Shown in pieces: positions 18,735-26,224 of a stretch of DNA of 64,000 nucleotides. The stretch comes from a bacterium (GTDB lineage: Bacteria; Krumholzibacteriota; Krumholzibacteriia; Krumholzibacteriales; Krumholzibacteriaceae): contig CP070727.1 in the NCBI GenBank assembly GCA_020350885.1, positions 2,744,498 to 2,808,497 of the forward strand, in the 5' to 3' direction. The notes under the pieces are model-generated. The model was not told the origin of the DNA. It saw only the letters and a list, made by a program, of their open reading frames with translations, and ran no database searches. Made by a program: the position numbers and the translations under genes. Within the stretch, counting starts at the first letter, position 1. Every line of letters begins with the position of its first letter.

Positions 18735-18851
18735 AGCGAGACAGCAACAATCGCTTTGCAACGATTAGAGGTTCCCGCTGGGAATGCAGCACGACACCTT
18801 GGCCGGTACTACGAAAGCGGGAGCCTCTAATTATGTCACCCTGGGATTCCC
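18735..18851 (+). ncRNA. Candidate structured small RNA (long hairpin, possible pseudoknot)
   Basis: Arms 18764-18779 and 18816-18831 pair over 16 bp with one G-U pair (ATTAGAGGTTCCCGCT with AGCGGGAGCCTCTAAT), enclosing a 36-nt loop. The loop start GGGAAT (18780-18785) can also pair with ATTCCC (18846-18851), which would make a pseudoknot. A promoter lies just upstream. No riboswitch or known RNA family was recognised. The ends are estimates; there is no clear U-run after the hairpin. It could instead act as a terminator for the leftward selenoprotein gene, whose stop is at 18852, but a 36-nt loop and lack of a T-tract argue against an ordinary terminator. Confidence 0.4.
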
Positions 18852-20075
18852 TTACAGATAATGAATCACCTCACGTAAGACACCGGTGAGGTTCTCGATC
18901 TCGCCGACAAGCCGGCATCGTATCCTGCCTCCCCTATCGATAATGAACGTGGTGGGTGTACCCATTATATTGAGCACGTTTCTGGCGTACCGATCGCTGT
19001 CGAGCAGAATAGGAAAGGTAGCACCGGTCTCTCCGAGAACCTTCCGCGTCCCTGTGAGATTACCCGTTACCTCGAGGACGAGTACCTTTGCTCCAAGCCC
19101 CGCCTCGTTCTCGTACGCCTCCTGTAGCTGCGGAACCTCCGCAACGCACGGCGGTCAGGTCGGGCTCCAGACGGATATCACCAGAACGGTCCCCCGGTAA
19201 TCGCTCAAACGATAACTTCTTCCCTCGAGATTCACAAAGTGCCGGTCGGCAAGTTCCCCTTCATCCTTGATCCGAGCCTGTATGATTCTCTGCGGCAAAT
19301 TCTGGGACGACCCATTGACGAACGCATAGAGACTGTCCAGCGCCACATCGTCCCATGCACCGGGGCGAACGGCGACGAGACGAATGTACACCTCGAGCGC
19401 TTCCTCCCGTTTGCCCTCTTCCCATAGGATCCTACCCAGGAGCTCGTCGGACATAGGATTGCCGGCAGCCCGGGCGGCGAACTCGTAAGCTTCCTTCCGC
19501 CTCCCCATACCGTCCAGATGGATTGCGAGGATCGCCTGGCCCTGGGATCGTTCGATGTCGTTGGAGGCAAGCTCGAGCGCACGTCGGAAGCACCGCTCCG
19601 CCAGTGTCTCTCTATCCTCCTCGTCCATGAGGTAGTATCCCATGTATAGAAACAGTCGGAAGTACCGCTCGTCACCTTCGCATAAGCGCTCGGCGAGCCC
19701 GATCGCCTGCGCCCTCTCGGCCTTCCAGAGATACGCAAACTGCCGGTAGAGCAGGCTCCCACGCACCACCGGATCGGTCTCTCCCGAGAGCACGCCGTCG
19801 TAATACCGGAGGGCGGCGGGAAGGTCCTCGAGATCATCGGCTATCGTTTCGAAGATCCTACGGTGCCCGAGGACATGATACGGATGGTTCGTGTGGTTAC
19901 CGACGAAGAGCTTCAACCGCTCGAGCCGTTCCTCCGGATCGCTCACAGCAGAGGCCGCTTCGAACTCCTCCAGAATGTATAGTGCCGATGTGCCCGGCTT
20001 GTCCGAACAACCGGAATTGAGATGGGCGAAGATCACCAGGAATACGAGTGCGGCAAGGGCAATCCTATTTCGCAT
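18852..20075 (-). CDS. Predicted selenoprotein: TPR lipoprotein with C-terminal TlpA/thioredoxin domain (in-frame TGA read as Sec)
   Basis: The frame carries one TGA at 19157-19155. Before it: a lipoprotein signal (LVFLVIFAHLNSGCSDKP), then helical TPR-like repeats (about residues 35-255), then HFVNLEGRSYRLSDYRGTVL, the usual lead-in of TlpA/AhpC-TSA domains. At the TGA the sequence is VISVWSPT-U-PPCVAEVPQL. TlpA proteins read W-x-x-W-C-P-P-C here, so the TGA sits exactly at the first redox cysteine (residue 307; C310 follows). The frame stays open to TAA 18852 and contains the cis-proline segment IMGTPTTFIIDRGGRIRC. A SECIS-like hairpin follows the TGA. It would be a periplasm-facing lipoprotein thiol oxidoreductase of 407 aa. 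Start ATG 20075 has AAAGGAG upstream and directly follows the glycosyltransferase stop. Read as two genes or a pseudogene, the N-terminal piece would be 306 aa. Confidence 0.85.
19127..19145 (-). promoter_or_regulatory. SECIS-like hairpin for selenocysteine insertion
   Basis: Nine nucleotides after the TGA the mRNA can form a 7-bp stem, GUUGCGG with CCGCAGC (one G-U pair), closed by the loop AGGUU. The Escherichia coli fdhF element has loop AGGUCU beginning 17 nt after its UGA; here the loop begins after 16 nt. The loop GGU agrees with the bases SelB reads. The hairpin lies within coding sequence, as in bacteria generally. Confidence 0.65.
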
Positions 20076-20076
20076 A

Positions 20077-21222
20077 TCAGCTCCTTTCTCGTTCCTTTCC
20101 AAGCCCGTTCAGGATGAGATCCGCCATTGCGTCGGCACGCACCTGCCAGCTGCTTTCCCTGGCAAACGCTACGAGCTTCTGGCGATCCACACCCCGTTCG
20201 AGGGCGATTCGAACCTTTTCCACAAATCCATCGGCAGACTCCGCAAGGTAGATAATATCTGCCATGGCTTCCATATCCTCAGAGTATTTCATCGTTACGA
20301 TCGGCTTGCCTGCGGCGGCGTATTCGTAGAGTTTGTTGGGATCGGCCATCCGTCGGAGTTCGGTTACCTTGAGCGGGATGAGACACACATCCATTGCAGC
20401 GATGTATCCTCCGAGCTGGCCGTAGGGTCGCGACCCGAGATGGTGGATGTTACGGTGCCGCTCGAGTAGATTGCCGAGCTCCCCCTCGAGGTTGCGATAC
20501 ACGGGGCCGACCAGGACGAGGGATGCCTCGGGAAAGTCGCATGCAAGCCGACCGATCAGCCCAAAATCGAACCAGTGTGCGATTGCCCCGACGTATCCAA
20601 TAACGGGCTTCGCCAGGTTGCGGAGTTCATCGGGAACACCGGCGGCGGCTGCTTCACTGAACAGATCGTAATCCACGCCGTTGGCGACCCTTTGGACCGC
20701 ACCTGCTCCGGTTTTCTTGAGCAGATCGACCAGCCCGCCGCTCACGGCCACAGTGATGTCTGCTTCACGAACCAACCTCTCGAAATAGCCTGACGCCCAT
20801 GCGGGGGTATTCTCGAATCCGAGAGGATCGTCGTTGCAATCATAGAGCATAACAGAGCGCGACAGGTGTCCAAGTACGGCGGCGTAATAGATGTTTGAAA
20901 CGTAAAAGATACGACGGTGCCCCGCGAAGCCCGTAACGATGAAGACGACATTGAGCCACAGGTACATGACCACATTCCAGAGGAACCTGAAGAGAGGAAT
21001 CGAGAACATGGCGCGGATCGCCGCCTGGGGAAAATTCTTGAAGATGGGGATGCACACATGCACAACCCGCCCGTCCCGCTTCGGCAGGAAGTTGTTCCGC
21101 TTGCCCTGTACAACGGTGGAGAGAAAGAGGATCTCCCAGTCCCGGGGAAAACGGGTGAGTATCTGCTGCTTCCTCGTACGGAGGTAATGCCACTGGATCT
21201 CCGAGAAACATACGATCTTCAT
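20077..21222 (-). CDS. Glycosyltransferase, GT-B fold
   Basis: Cytoplasmic GT-B glycosyltransferase (GT1/GT4-like) of about 381 aa. The N-terminal half reads VCFSEIQWHYLRTRKQQIL and has the acceptor-side Rossmann segments, including VMLYDCNDDPLGF. The donor-binding half has VANGVDYDLF, KPVIGYVGAIAHWFDFGL, the family glycine-rich start, and LIPLKVTELRRMADPNKLYEY with the E-P/N-K-L pattern that binds the nucleotide sugar. ATG 21222 is chosen over ATG 21234, because conserved sequence starts with MKIVCFSE. It sits in an operon with the DegT aminotransferase and GT4 gene upstream and the selenoprotein directly downstream, which suggests a role in surface glycan assembly. Sugar specificity is unknown. 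Confidence 0.88.
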   Translation of the reverse strand: MKIVCFSEIQWHYLRTRKQQILTRFPRDWEILFLSTVVQGKRNNFLPKRDGRVVHVCIPIFKNFPQAAIRAMFSIPLFRFLWNVVMYLWLNVVFIVTGFAGHRRIFYVSNIYYAAVLGHLSRSVMLYDCNDDPLGFENTPAWASGYFERLVREADITVAVSGGLVDLLKKTGAGAVQRVANGVDYDLFSEAAAAGVPDELRNLAKPVIGYVGAIAHWFDFGLIGRLACDFPEASLVLVGPVYRNLEGELGNLLERHRNIHHLGSRPYGQLGGYIAAMDVCLIPLKVTELRRMADPNKLYEYAAAGKPIVTMKYSEDMEAMADIIYLAESADGFVEKVRIALERGVDRQKLVAFARESSWQVRADAMADLILNGLGKERERS

Positions 21223-21270
21223 ACCGCACCCCATCCGTACACCGCGATCAATCCGGCCCGTGGCGAATAC

Positions 21271-22395
21271 TCAGAGCCGGCCCTGGAAGAAGCCCGTGAT
21301 CCTCTCGGCTACGTACTCCTGTTGCCCCTTCTCGAGCTCCGGATATATAGGAAGGGCAAGCGTCTCCCGCGACGCACGCTCGGCCTCGGGGAAATCCCCC
21401 TCCCGGTAGCCCAAAGATGAAAAACATTTCTGAAGATGAAGAGGAACGGGATAATAGATCTCGCATCCGATTCCGTTCTCGATGCAGAACGCCTTGCACT
21501 CGTTGCGCCGTTGGATTCGTATCACGTACTGATTGAAGACCGGAACGTTCCCTTCGGTAACAGGAGGTACCGTTACCTCGGGTACCTCCGAGAAGAGCTC
21601 GTGGTAATAGGCGGCGCGCTCGCGCCTGAGCTCGTTCCATTCCTCGAGATACCCGAGCTTGACGGTCAGAACCGCAGCCTGAATTGCATCGAGCCTGCTG
21701 TTGATACCGACGAAATCGTGGAAGTAACGCTCCCGTGAGCCGTGAACACGAAGGATCCTGATGTTCTGCGCGAGCCTCACATCATCCGTTGTGATCATTC
21801 CCCCGTCTCCATATCCGCCGAGGTTCTTCGAAGGGAAGAAGGAGAAACAACCCACCGAGCCCATCGAGCCCGCCGATCTGCCCTTGTAGCTGGCCCCGAT
21901 CGCCTGGCACGCGTCCTCTATGACGGGCACTCCCCGCTCGCCGCCGAGCGCCAGTATCGGATCCATATCGGCCGTCTGCCCGAAGAGATGAACGACGATG
22001 ACGGCCTTCGTACGGGCCGTTATCGAATCCCGAATACTCGCCGGATCGATATTGAAGGTAGCTGGATCGATATCAGCGAAGACCGGCCGTGCTCCCAGTC
22101 GCGTAATCGAGCTCACGGTAGAGAAGAAAGTATAGGGTGTCGTGATTACCTCGTCACCCTCCCGGACACCTAAAGCCATGAGCGCCAGCAAGAGCGCATC
22201 GCTGCCCGATGCGCACCCGACCGCGTGCTCGACACGGCAGAAGTCTGCGATACGTCCCTCGAGCGTTTCAACAGGCGAACCCAGGATAAACTGCTGGGTG
22301 GAAAGCACGCCGCCGATCGCTTCGAATATCTCGTCCTTGATCCGCTCGTATTGTGGGACGAGATCGAGTAACTTGACCTTCACGCTCTGCTTCAC
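21271..22395 (-). CDS. DegT/DnrJ/EryC1/StrS-family sugar aminotransferase
   Basis: PLP-dependent enzyme that transfers an amino group to a nucleotide-linked keto sugar. The family pattern is complete over 374 aa: FILGSPVETLE, CASGSDALLLAL, TTPYTFFSTVSSI, VIEDACQAIGASYKG, and FSFFPSKNLGGYGDGG with the PLP lysine K190. The C-terminal region has VHGSRERYFHDFVGINSRLD and the proline-rich YYPVPLHLQKCF. It overlaps the preceding glycosyltransferase gene by 4 bp (ATGA type), so translation is coupled. The product is likely an amino sugar for the surface polysaccharide. Exact sugar is unknown. Confidence 0.92.
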   Translation of the reverse strand: MKQSVKVKLLDLVPQYERIKDEIFEAIGGVLSTQQFILGSPVETLEGRIADFCRVEHAVGCASGSDALLLALMALGVREGDEVITTPYTFFSTVSSITRLGARPVFADIDPATFNIDPASIRDSITARTKAVIVVHLFGQTADMDPILALGGERGVPVIEDACQAIGASYKGRSAGSMGSVGCFSFFPSKNLGGYGDGGMITTDDVRLAQNIRILRVHGSRERYFHDFVGINSRLDAIQAAVLTVKLGYLEEWNELRRERAAYYHELFSEVPEVTVPPVTEGNVPVFNQYVIRIQRRNECKAFCIENGIGCEIYYPVPLHLQKCFSSLGYREGDFPEAERASRETLALPIYPELEKGQQEYVAERITGFFQGRL

Positions 22396-23600
22396 TCCCC
22401 ATTCATGGTTTCTTTGAGATCCCGATAGAGCTGTACGAGCTCCCTGCTCGTGTGGTCCCAGTGGTACCGGTCGAGAAACGCCGCACGGCCCGCCTGGGAT
22501 ATCCGTGTCCGCAGATTCTCGCTCTCGTGGATGCTGAGAATCTTATCGGCCAGGTCCCGGGGGTCATCGTAGCGGAAATGGAGCCCGCCTCCCGAGTCAT
22601 CGATCACCCGGCGCAGCGGCGGGCAATCGCTCACCACGACGGGCTTACCCACCATCATGTACTGAAAGATCTTGTGGGGAATGGTCGTGTCCGTATGGGG
22701 ATTCCGTGCATGAGGAACGAGGCAGACGTCGCTCGCCTCAATATAGCTCCAGATCTTCTCAAAGGGCTGCCACCCGGTCATCTCGAGGACATCCGTGCAA
22801 TGGAGCCCGGAGGCCAGCTGCGCCAGGTATCGGCGGTACCCCTCGTTCCGGTCACCGACCAGCACGAGCCGGATACCGGGTATACGCTCCCTCAGCAGGG
22901 GCAGCGCCTGCACCGTAACATCGAGCCCCCTGTGCGGTGCGAAACCCCCGATATAGGATATTACGAAATGATCACGGTAGCGGTCCGTGATCGTCCGATC
23001 GATCGGGATCTCTTCCCGCTTCTTGCTTGCCGTGTTCGGCACCACATAGATCTTACCGGGCGGTATCCCCAGTCCCGTTATCCGTTCCTTCGACTCCTCG
23101 ATCACGACGACGACGGCGGCGACCCGTTGAAGAATGCTCCGTTCGTACCGCGACCACCTGCCGTAGTTATAGATCGTCCTTTTCTTGAGCTCACTCGTGT
23201 ACCATACCTGGAGCCCCGCCGGATAGTTCTCATGAAGATCGGCGACAACAGGCAGTCCACGCGCCGCCCCGACGCTCACCGCCTCGTTCACTAGGGGGAG
23301 GTCGTGCACATGCAGCACCTCGATCCCCCGATCGCGAACAAAGGCCTCGATCGCCCCGTGCCAGAGGGGATCACGGAATGTGTACGAGAATGTATAACGG
23401 TGCCATTTCTCCCTGAGCAGTCCCATCGTAACACCGCGCAGGAAACGTATCCCGTCTGCCGTCTCCTCCCTCCGCTCACCTCTCCCCCGTTCGAGGAGCA
23501 GATGGACCTCGTGCCCCGCCTCGATCAAGGTCTGTGCTTCCTTCTCGACCCTGATATCCGGCGGAGGAATCCTCGCCTTGAGAATCATACCGATGCGCAT
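22392..23600 (-). CDS. Glycosyltransferase family 4
   Basis: GT-B fold retaining glycosyltransferase of 402 aa. The N-terminal domain begins MRIGMILKARIPPPDIRVEK and contains HVHDLPLVNEAVSVG. The C-terminal domain has ISYIGGFAPHRGLDV, LVLVGDRNEGYRRYL and SDVCLVPHARNPHTDTTIPHKIFQYM, matching the GT4 donor-binding region. The frame is open to 23693, but ATG 23600 is preceded by GAAGGA and starts at conserved sequence. It is the first gene of a leftward operon running through the DegT aminotransferase and second glycosyltransferase to the selenoprotein. The 345-bp spacer upstream (23601-23945) should carry divergent promoters. Confidence 0.9.
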   Translation of the reverse strand: MRIGMILKARIPPPDIRVEKEAQTLIEAGHEVHLLLERGRGERREETADGIRFLRGVTMGLLREKWHRYTFSYTFRDPLWHGAIEAFVRDRGIEVLHVHDLPLVNEAVSVGAARGLPVVADLHENYPAGLQVWYTSELKKRTIYNYGRWSRYERSILQRVAAVVVVIEESKERITGLGIPPGKIYVVPNTASKKREEIPIDRTITDRYRDHFVISYIGGFAPHRGLDVTVQALPLLRERIPGIRLVLVGDRNEGYRRYLAQLASGLHCTDVLEMTGWQPFEKIWSYIEASDVCLVPHARNPHTDTTIPHKIFQYMMVGKPVVVSDCPPLRRVIDDSGGGLHFRYDDPRDLADKILSIHESENLRTRISQAGRAAFLDRYHWDHTSRELVQLYRDLKETMNGE

Positions 23601-23945
23601 GGCATAAAATCCTTCTTCACTGGGCGGCCCCACCTCGTCGGGCCGGTCACAGCGGCCCGACGACCACCCACATACAATCCCAGCAGCACTCAAACGGTAA
23701 CAGCAATAAGTCAGTATAGAATGAGGCGTTGATTCGGTAAAGCCTAACTTGCACGAGATGCCGGTGGAGGGTTACTGCGCTCGTTCGGTGGGGGAAGCTG
23801 CCGCCCCTTCGCCCGGCAGGATCACCCCTACCCCACAACCGCGGAAACATCCACAACCGGTTTTATCCCTTTCCGGTGCCTTCACGATCCAATATCATGG
23901 CACCGAATCGCGACTCCGACTGTCCTCTCTGGGAAAGGAGCGTCA
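23601..23945. other. Divergent spacer, no gene seen
   Basis: This stretch lies between the leftward glycan operon and the rightward methyltransferase gene. I found no convincing coding frame, repeat or RNA structure in it. It probably holds both promoters, none of which I can place by eye. Confidence 0.4.
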
Positions 23946-24956
23946 ATGGCTTCCAAGCGCACAAGCACCGCACGGCAGACCGCCGAGATCATAACCACAT
24001 ACTCGTGGGCCTACCGGTACTCGATCGTAATCCTGACCGCGAATCGACTACGCATCTTCGATGCCCTCGCCGCGAAGCCCGTGACAGCTCGTTCCCTTGC
24101 GCACCGCTCGGGACTCGATGTCCGGGCACTCACAATCCTGCTCGATGCGCTCACCGCCATGGGCCTCGTGGTGAAGGAGAAGCAGCGGTACCGATGCCCG
24201 CGAGACGTGAGCCGTTACCTCGCAAAGGATTCACCGGATTACCAGGGCAATATACTCGATCACCGATTCAATCTCCTGCAGCACTGGGTACACCTTCCAG
24301 AGGTCGTGACAGGAGGGGGTCCCGCCCCTTCGAGACGCCGGAGGAGGGGACGGCGCCAGCATCGAGACTTCATACTGGCCATGGCGAACATCGCCCGGAC
24401 CGCCGCCCGCGCGTTGGCCGAGGCGATCGATATCGACCGGTACAACCGGCTGCTCGATCTCGGAGGCGGACCCGGCACCTATACAATCGCTCTCTGCTCG
24501 GCCAACACACACCTCACCGCGACACTATACGACCTGCCCGAGACGGAGGGGATCGCCCGGGAGGAGATCAGGCGGGCGGGGCTGGGAGAACGGATAACAT
24601 TCACCGGAGGTGACTACCTGCACGACCCCCTGGGAAACGGGTACGACCTCGTCCTGGCATCGAACATCATCCATAGTCTTTCCCTCGCTCAAACCGAATC
24701 ACTCATGAGAAATGCCCGCCGGGCGATGATCCCCGGCGGAACGATAATCATCAAGGAATTCTACTTGGACGAAAGCAGGACGGGACCGCTCGATTCGGCA
24801 CTCTTCGCCGTCAATATGCTCGTGGGTACGGCCGGGGGCAACGCCTATACGCCGTCCGAGATCAAGCGGGCATTGAAAAAGGCGGGGTTTTCCGCCATCA
24901 GGATGCGGCGGCTCGACGATCGATCGGCTCTGTATACCGCAAGAAATCCAAAGTAG
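23946..24956 (+). CDS. SAM-dependent methyltransferase, O-methyltransferase (acetylserotonin type) family
   Basis: 336-aa enzyme with two parts. Residues about 15-90 form the winged-helix dimerisation domain of class II small-molecule O-methyltransferases (IFDALAAKPVTARSLAHRSG). The catalytic domain holds the SAM-binding motif LLDLGGGPGTYTIAL (about 175), an acidic strand end ATLYDLPET, and LVLASNIIHSLSLAQT. An arginine-rich stretch after about residue 127 (PSRRRRRGRRQHRD) is unusual and may be a loop. AAAGGAG sits five bases before ATG 23946. It may act on a secondary metabolite or quinone; the substrate cannot be told. The RNA methyltransferase gene starts 18 bp after its stop. Confidence 0.87.
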   Translation: MASKRTSTARQTAEIITTYSWAYRYSIVILTANRLRIFDALAAKPVTARSLAHRSGLDVRALTILLDALTAMGLVVKEKQRYRCPRDVSRYLAKDSPDYQGNILDHRFNLLQHWVHLPEVVTGGGPAPSRRRRRGRRQHRDFILAMANIARTAARALAEAIDIDRYNRLLDLGGGPGTYTIALCSANTHLTATLYDLPETEGIAREEIRRAGLGERITFTGGDYLHDPLGNGYDLVLASNIIHSLSLAQTESLMRNARRAMIPGGTIIIKEFYLDESRTGPLDSALFAVNMLVGTAGGNAYTPSEIKRALKKAGFSAIRMRRLDDRSALYTARNPK

Positions 24957-24974
24957 AGGCATGGGCGCAAAGCC

Positions 24975-26123
24975 ATGAGCGGAACTGCAACCGTCAACAA
25001 GATCATCTATGGTGGGTGGGGGCTGGCGCACCACGAGGGGCATACACTCTTTCTCCCGTATACCGCCCCGGGTGATGTCGTCAGATTCTCTGTAACGAAA
25101 AAGCGAAAGAACTGCCTCTACGGCCGTGTGGAGGAGATCCTGGAGCCGTCCCCGATCCGTGTTCAGCCCGATTGCCCCGTTTTCGGCCTGTGCGGAGGAT
25201 GCCATCTATTACATATCAGCTACGACGATGAGATAGAAGCGAAGATGAGCTTTGTACTCGAGAGCCTGGAGCGGATAGGAAAGATCCGGACCAAGCTTAC
25301 GAGTGTGATACGCTCACCCGATCGTTTCGCCTACCGGAACCATGCCGTCTACAAGGTGGATGCCGGGGGGAATACCGGATTCACCATGCCGGAATCGAGG
25401 ACGGTGGTACCGTTCCCCGAAGCGGGTTGCCTGCTGCTCCCAGCAGCGATGCGGGATGCAATCGCCTCCCAGCCAAAGGGGCACGTGCCCGGTGGCGGTG
25501 AGGTGCGCGTGCGCATCGACCGGCATGGAACTGTACATTTCTGGGGGCTCAGAGACGCTGTAGGGCCGCCCGAGGTGCTTATGGAGGCGAGAGAGCTTCT
25601 CTTTCCCATACACCCCGACGCATTCTTTCAGGTCAACCGATTATTGAACGATCGGCTCTTGGAGCTCGTCGTCTCACTGCCGGCGAAGGTACGACGCTCT
25701 CTGGTCGATCTCTACTGCGGTACGGGATTCTTTACACTCGGTCTCGCATCCATCTATATGGAGGGGCTCGGCATCGAGCGGAACAGGGCCGCCGTGCGGA
25801 ACGCGGCCGCAGCCGCCCGGTTGAACAAGATCTCACACGTGCGTTTCAAGCGTGACAGGATTGAGAGCGCCATCGGTAGGATCCGTGAAACCGACATCAT
25901 CGTAGCGGATCCACCGCGCGCCGGCCTCACCGATGTCGTACTCAGAGGCATCACCCGTCTCAGGCCGAAGGAACTGATACTCGTCTCCTGCGATCCCCCC
26001 ACCCTGTCGAGAGATGTGGCAAAGCTCATCGACACAGGTTTCATCCTCGCGGGACTCCACCTCGTGGACCTCTTTCCCGGAACCTACCACGTCGAGACCG
26101 TAACACTTCTGCGTAGAACGTAA
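24975..26123 (+). CDS. rRNA/tRNA (uracil-5)-methyltransferase, RumA/TrmA family
   Basis: RNA m5U methyltransferase of 382 aa. An N-terminal TRAM-like domain (about 1-55) leads to an iron-sulfur motif with C67, C73 and C76 in DCPVFGLCGGCHLL, and a likely fourth cysteine in PEAGCLLLP, the RumA arrangement. The catalytic half has VDLYCGTGFFTLGLA (SAM site), VADPPRAGLTDVV, and the nucleophile cysteine in LVSCDPPTLSRD, ending with DLFPGTYHVETVTLL. This is closest to RlmD/RlmCD (U1939 and/or U747 of 23S rRNA), but the target site cannot be fixed from sequence. The Shine-Dalgarno is weak. It overlaps no gene and is convergent with pfk. Confidence 0.92.
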   Translation: MSGTATVNKIIYGGWGLAHHEGHTLFLPYTAPGDVVRFSVTKKRKNCLYGRVEEILEPSPIRVQPDCPVFGLCGGCHLLHISYDDEIEAKMSFVLESLERIGKIRTKLTSVIRSPDRFAYRNHAVYKVDAGGNTGFTMPESRTVVPFPEAGCLLLPAAMRDAIASQPKGHVPGGGEVRVRIDRHGTVHFWGLRDAVGPPEVLMEARELLFPIHPDAFFQVNRLLNDRLLELVVSLPAKVRRSLVDLYCGTGFFTLGLASIYMEGLGIERNRAAVRNAAAAARLNKISHVRFKRDRIESAIGRIRETDIIVADPPRAGLTDVVLRGITRLRPKELILVSCDPPTLSRDVAKLIDTGFILAGLHLVDLFPGTYHVETVTLLRRT

Positions 26124-26224
26124 AACGGGATTAGTGCGCATGGGAGCCGTTACACGGCGTTTGCAAGGGCGTCGATTAGCACTCCGACTACCACGTGAGG
26201 TTCATCCGATGCTTCGGCTGCACC

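Noticed and set aside
18764-18831. tRNA or known riboswitch at the long hairpin
   Set aside because: No T-loop or anticodon arm can be placed, and no conserved riboswitch core was recognised.
19155-20102. Selenoprotein gene read as a truncated protein ending at the TGA
   Set aside because: The downstream frame continues with clear thioredoxin sequence and the TGA coincides with the redox cysteine, so a stop is the less likely reading.
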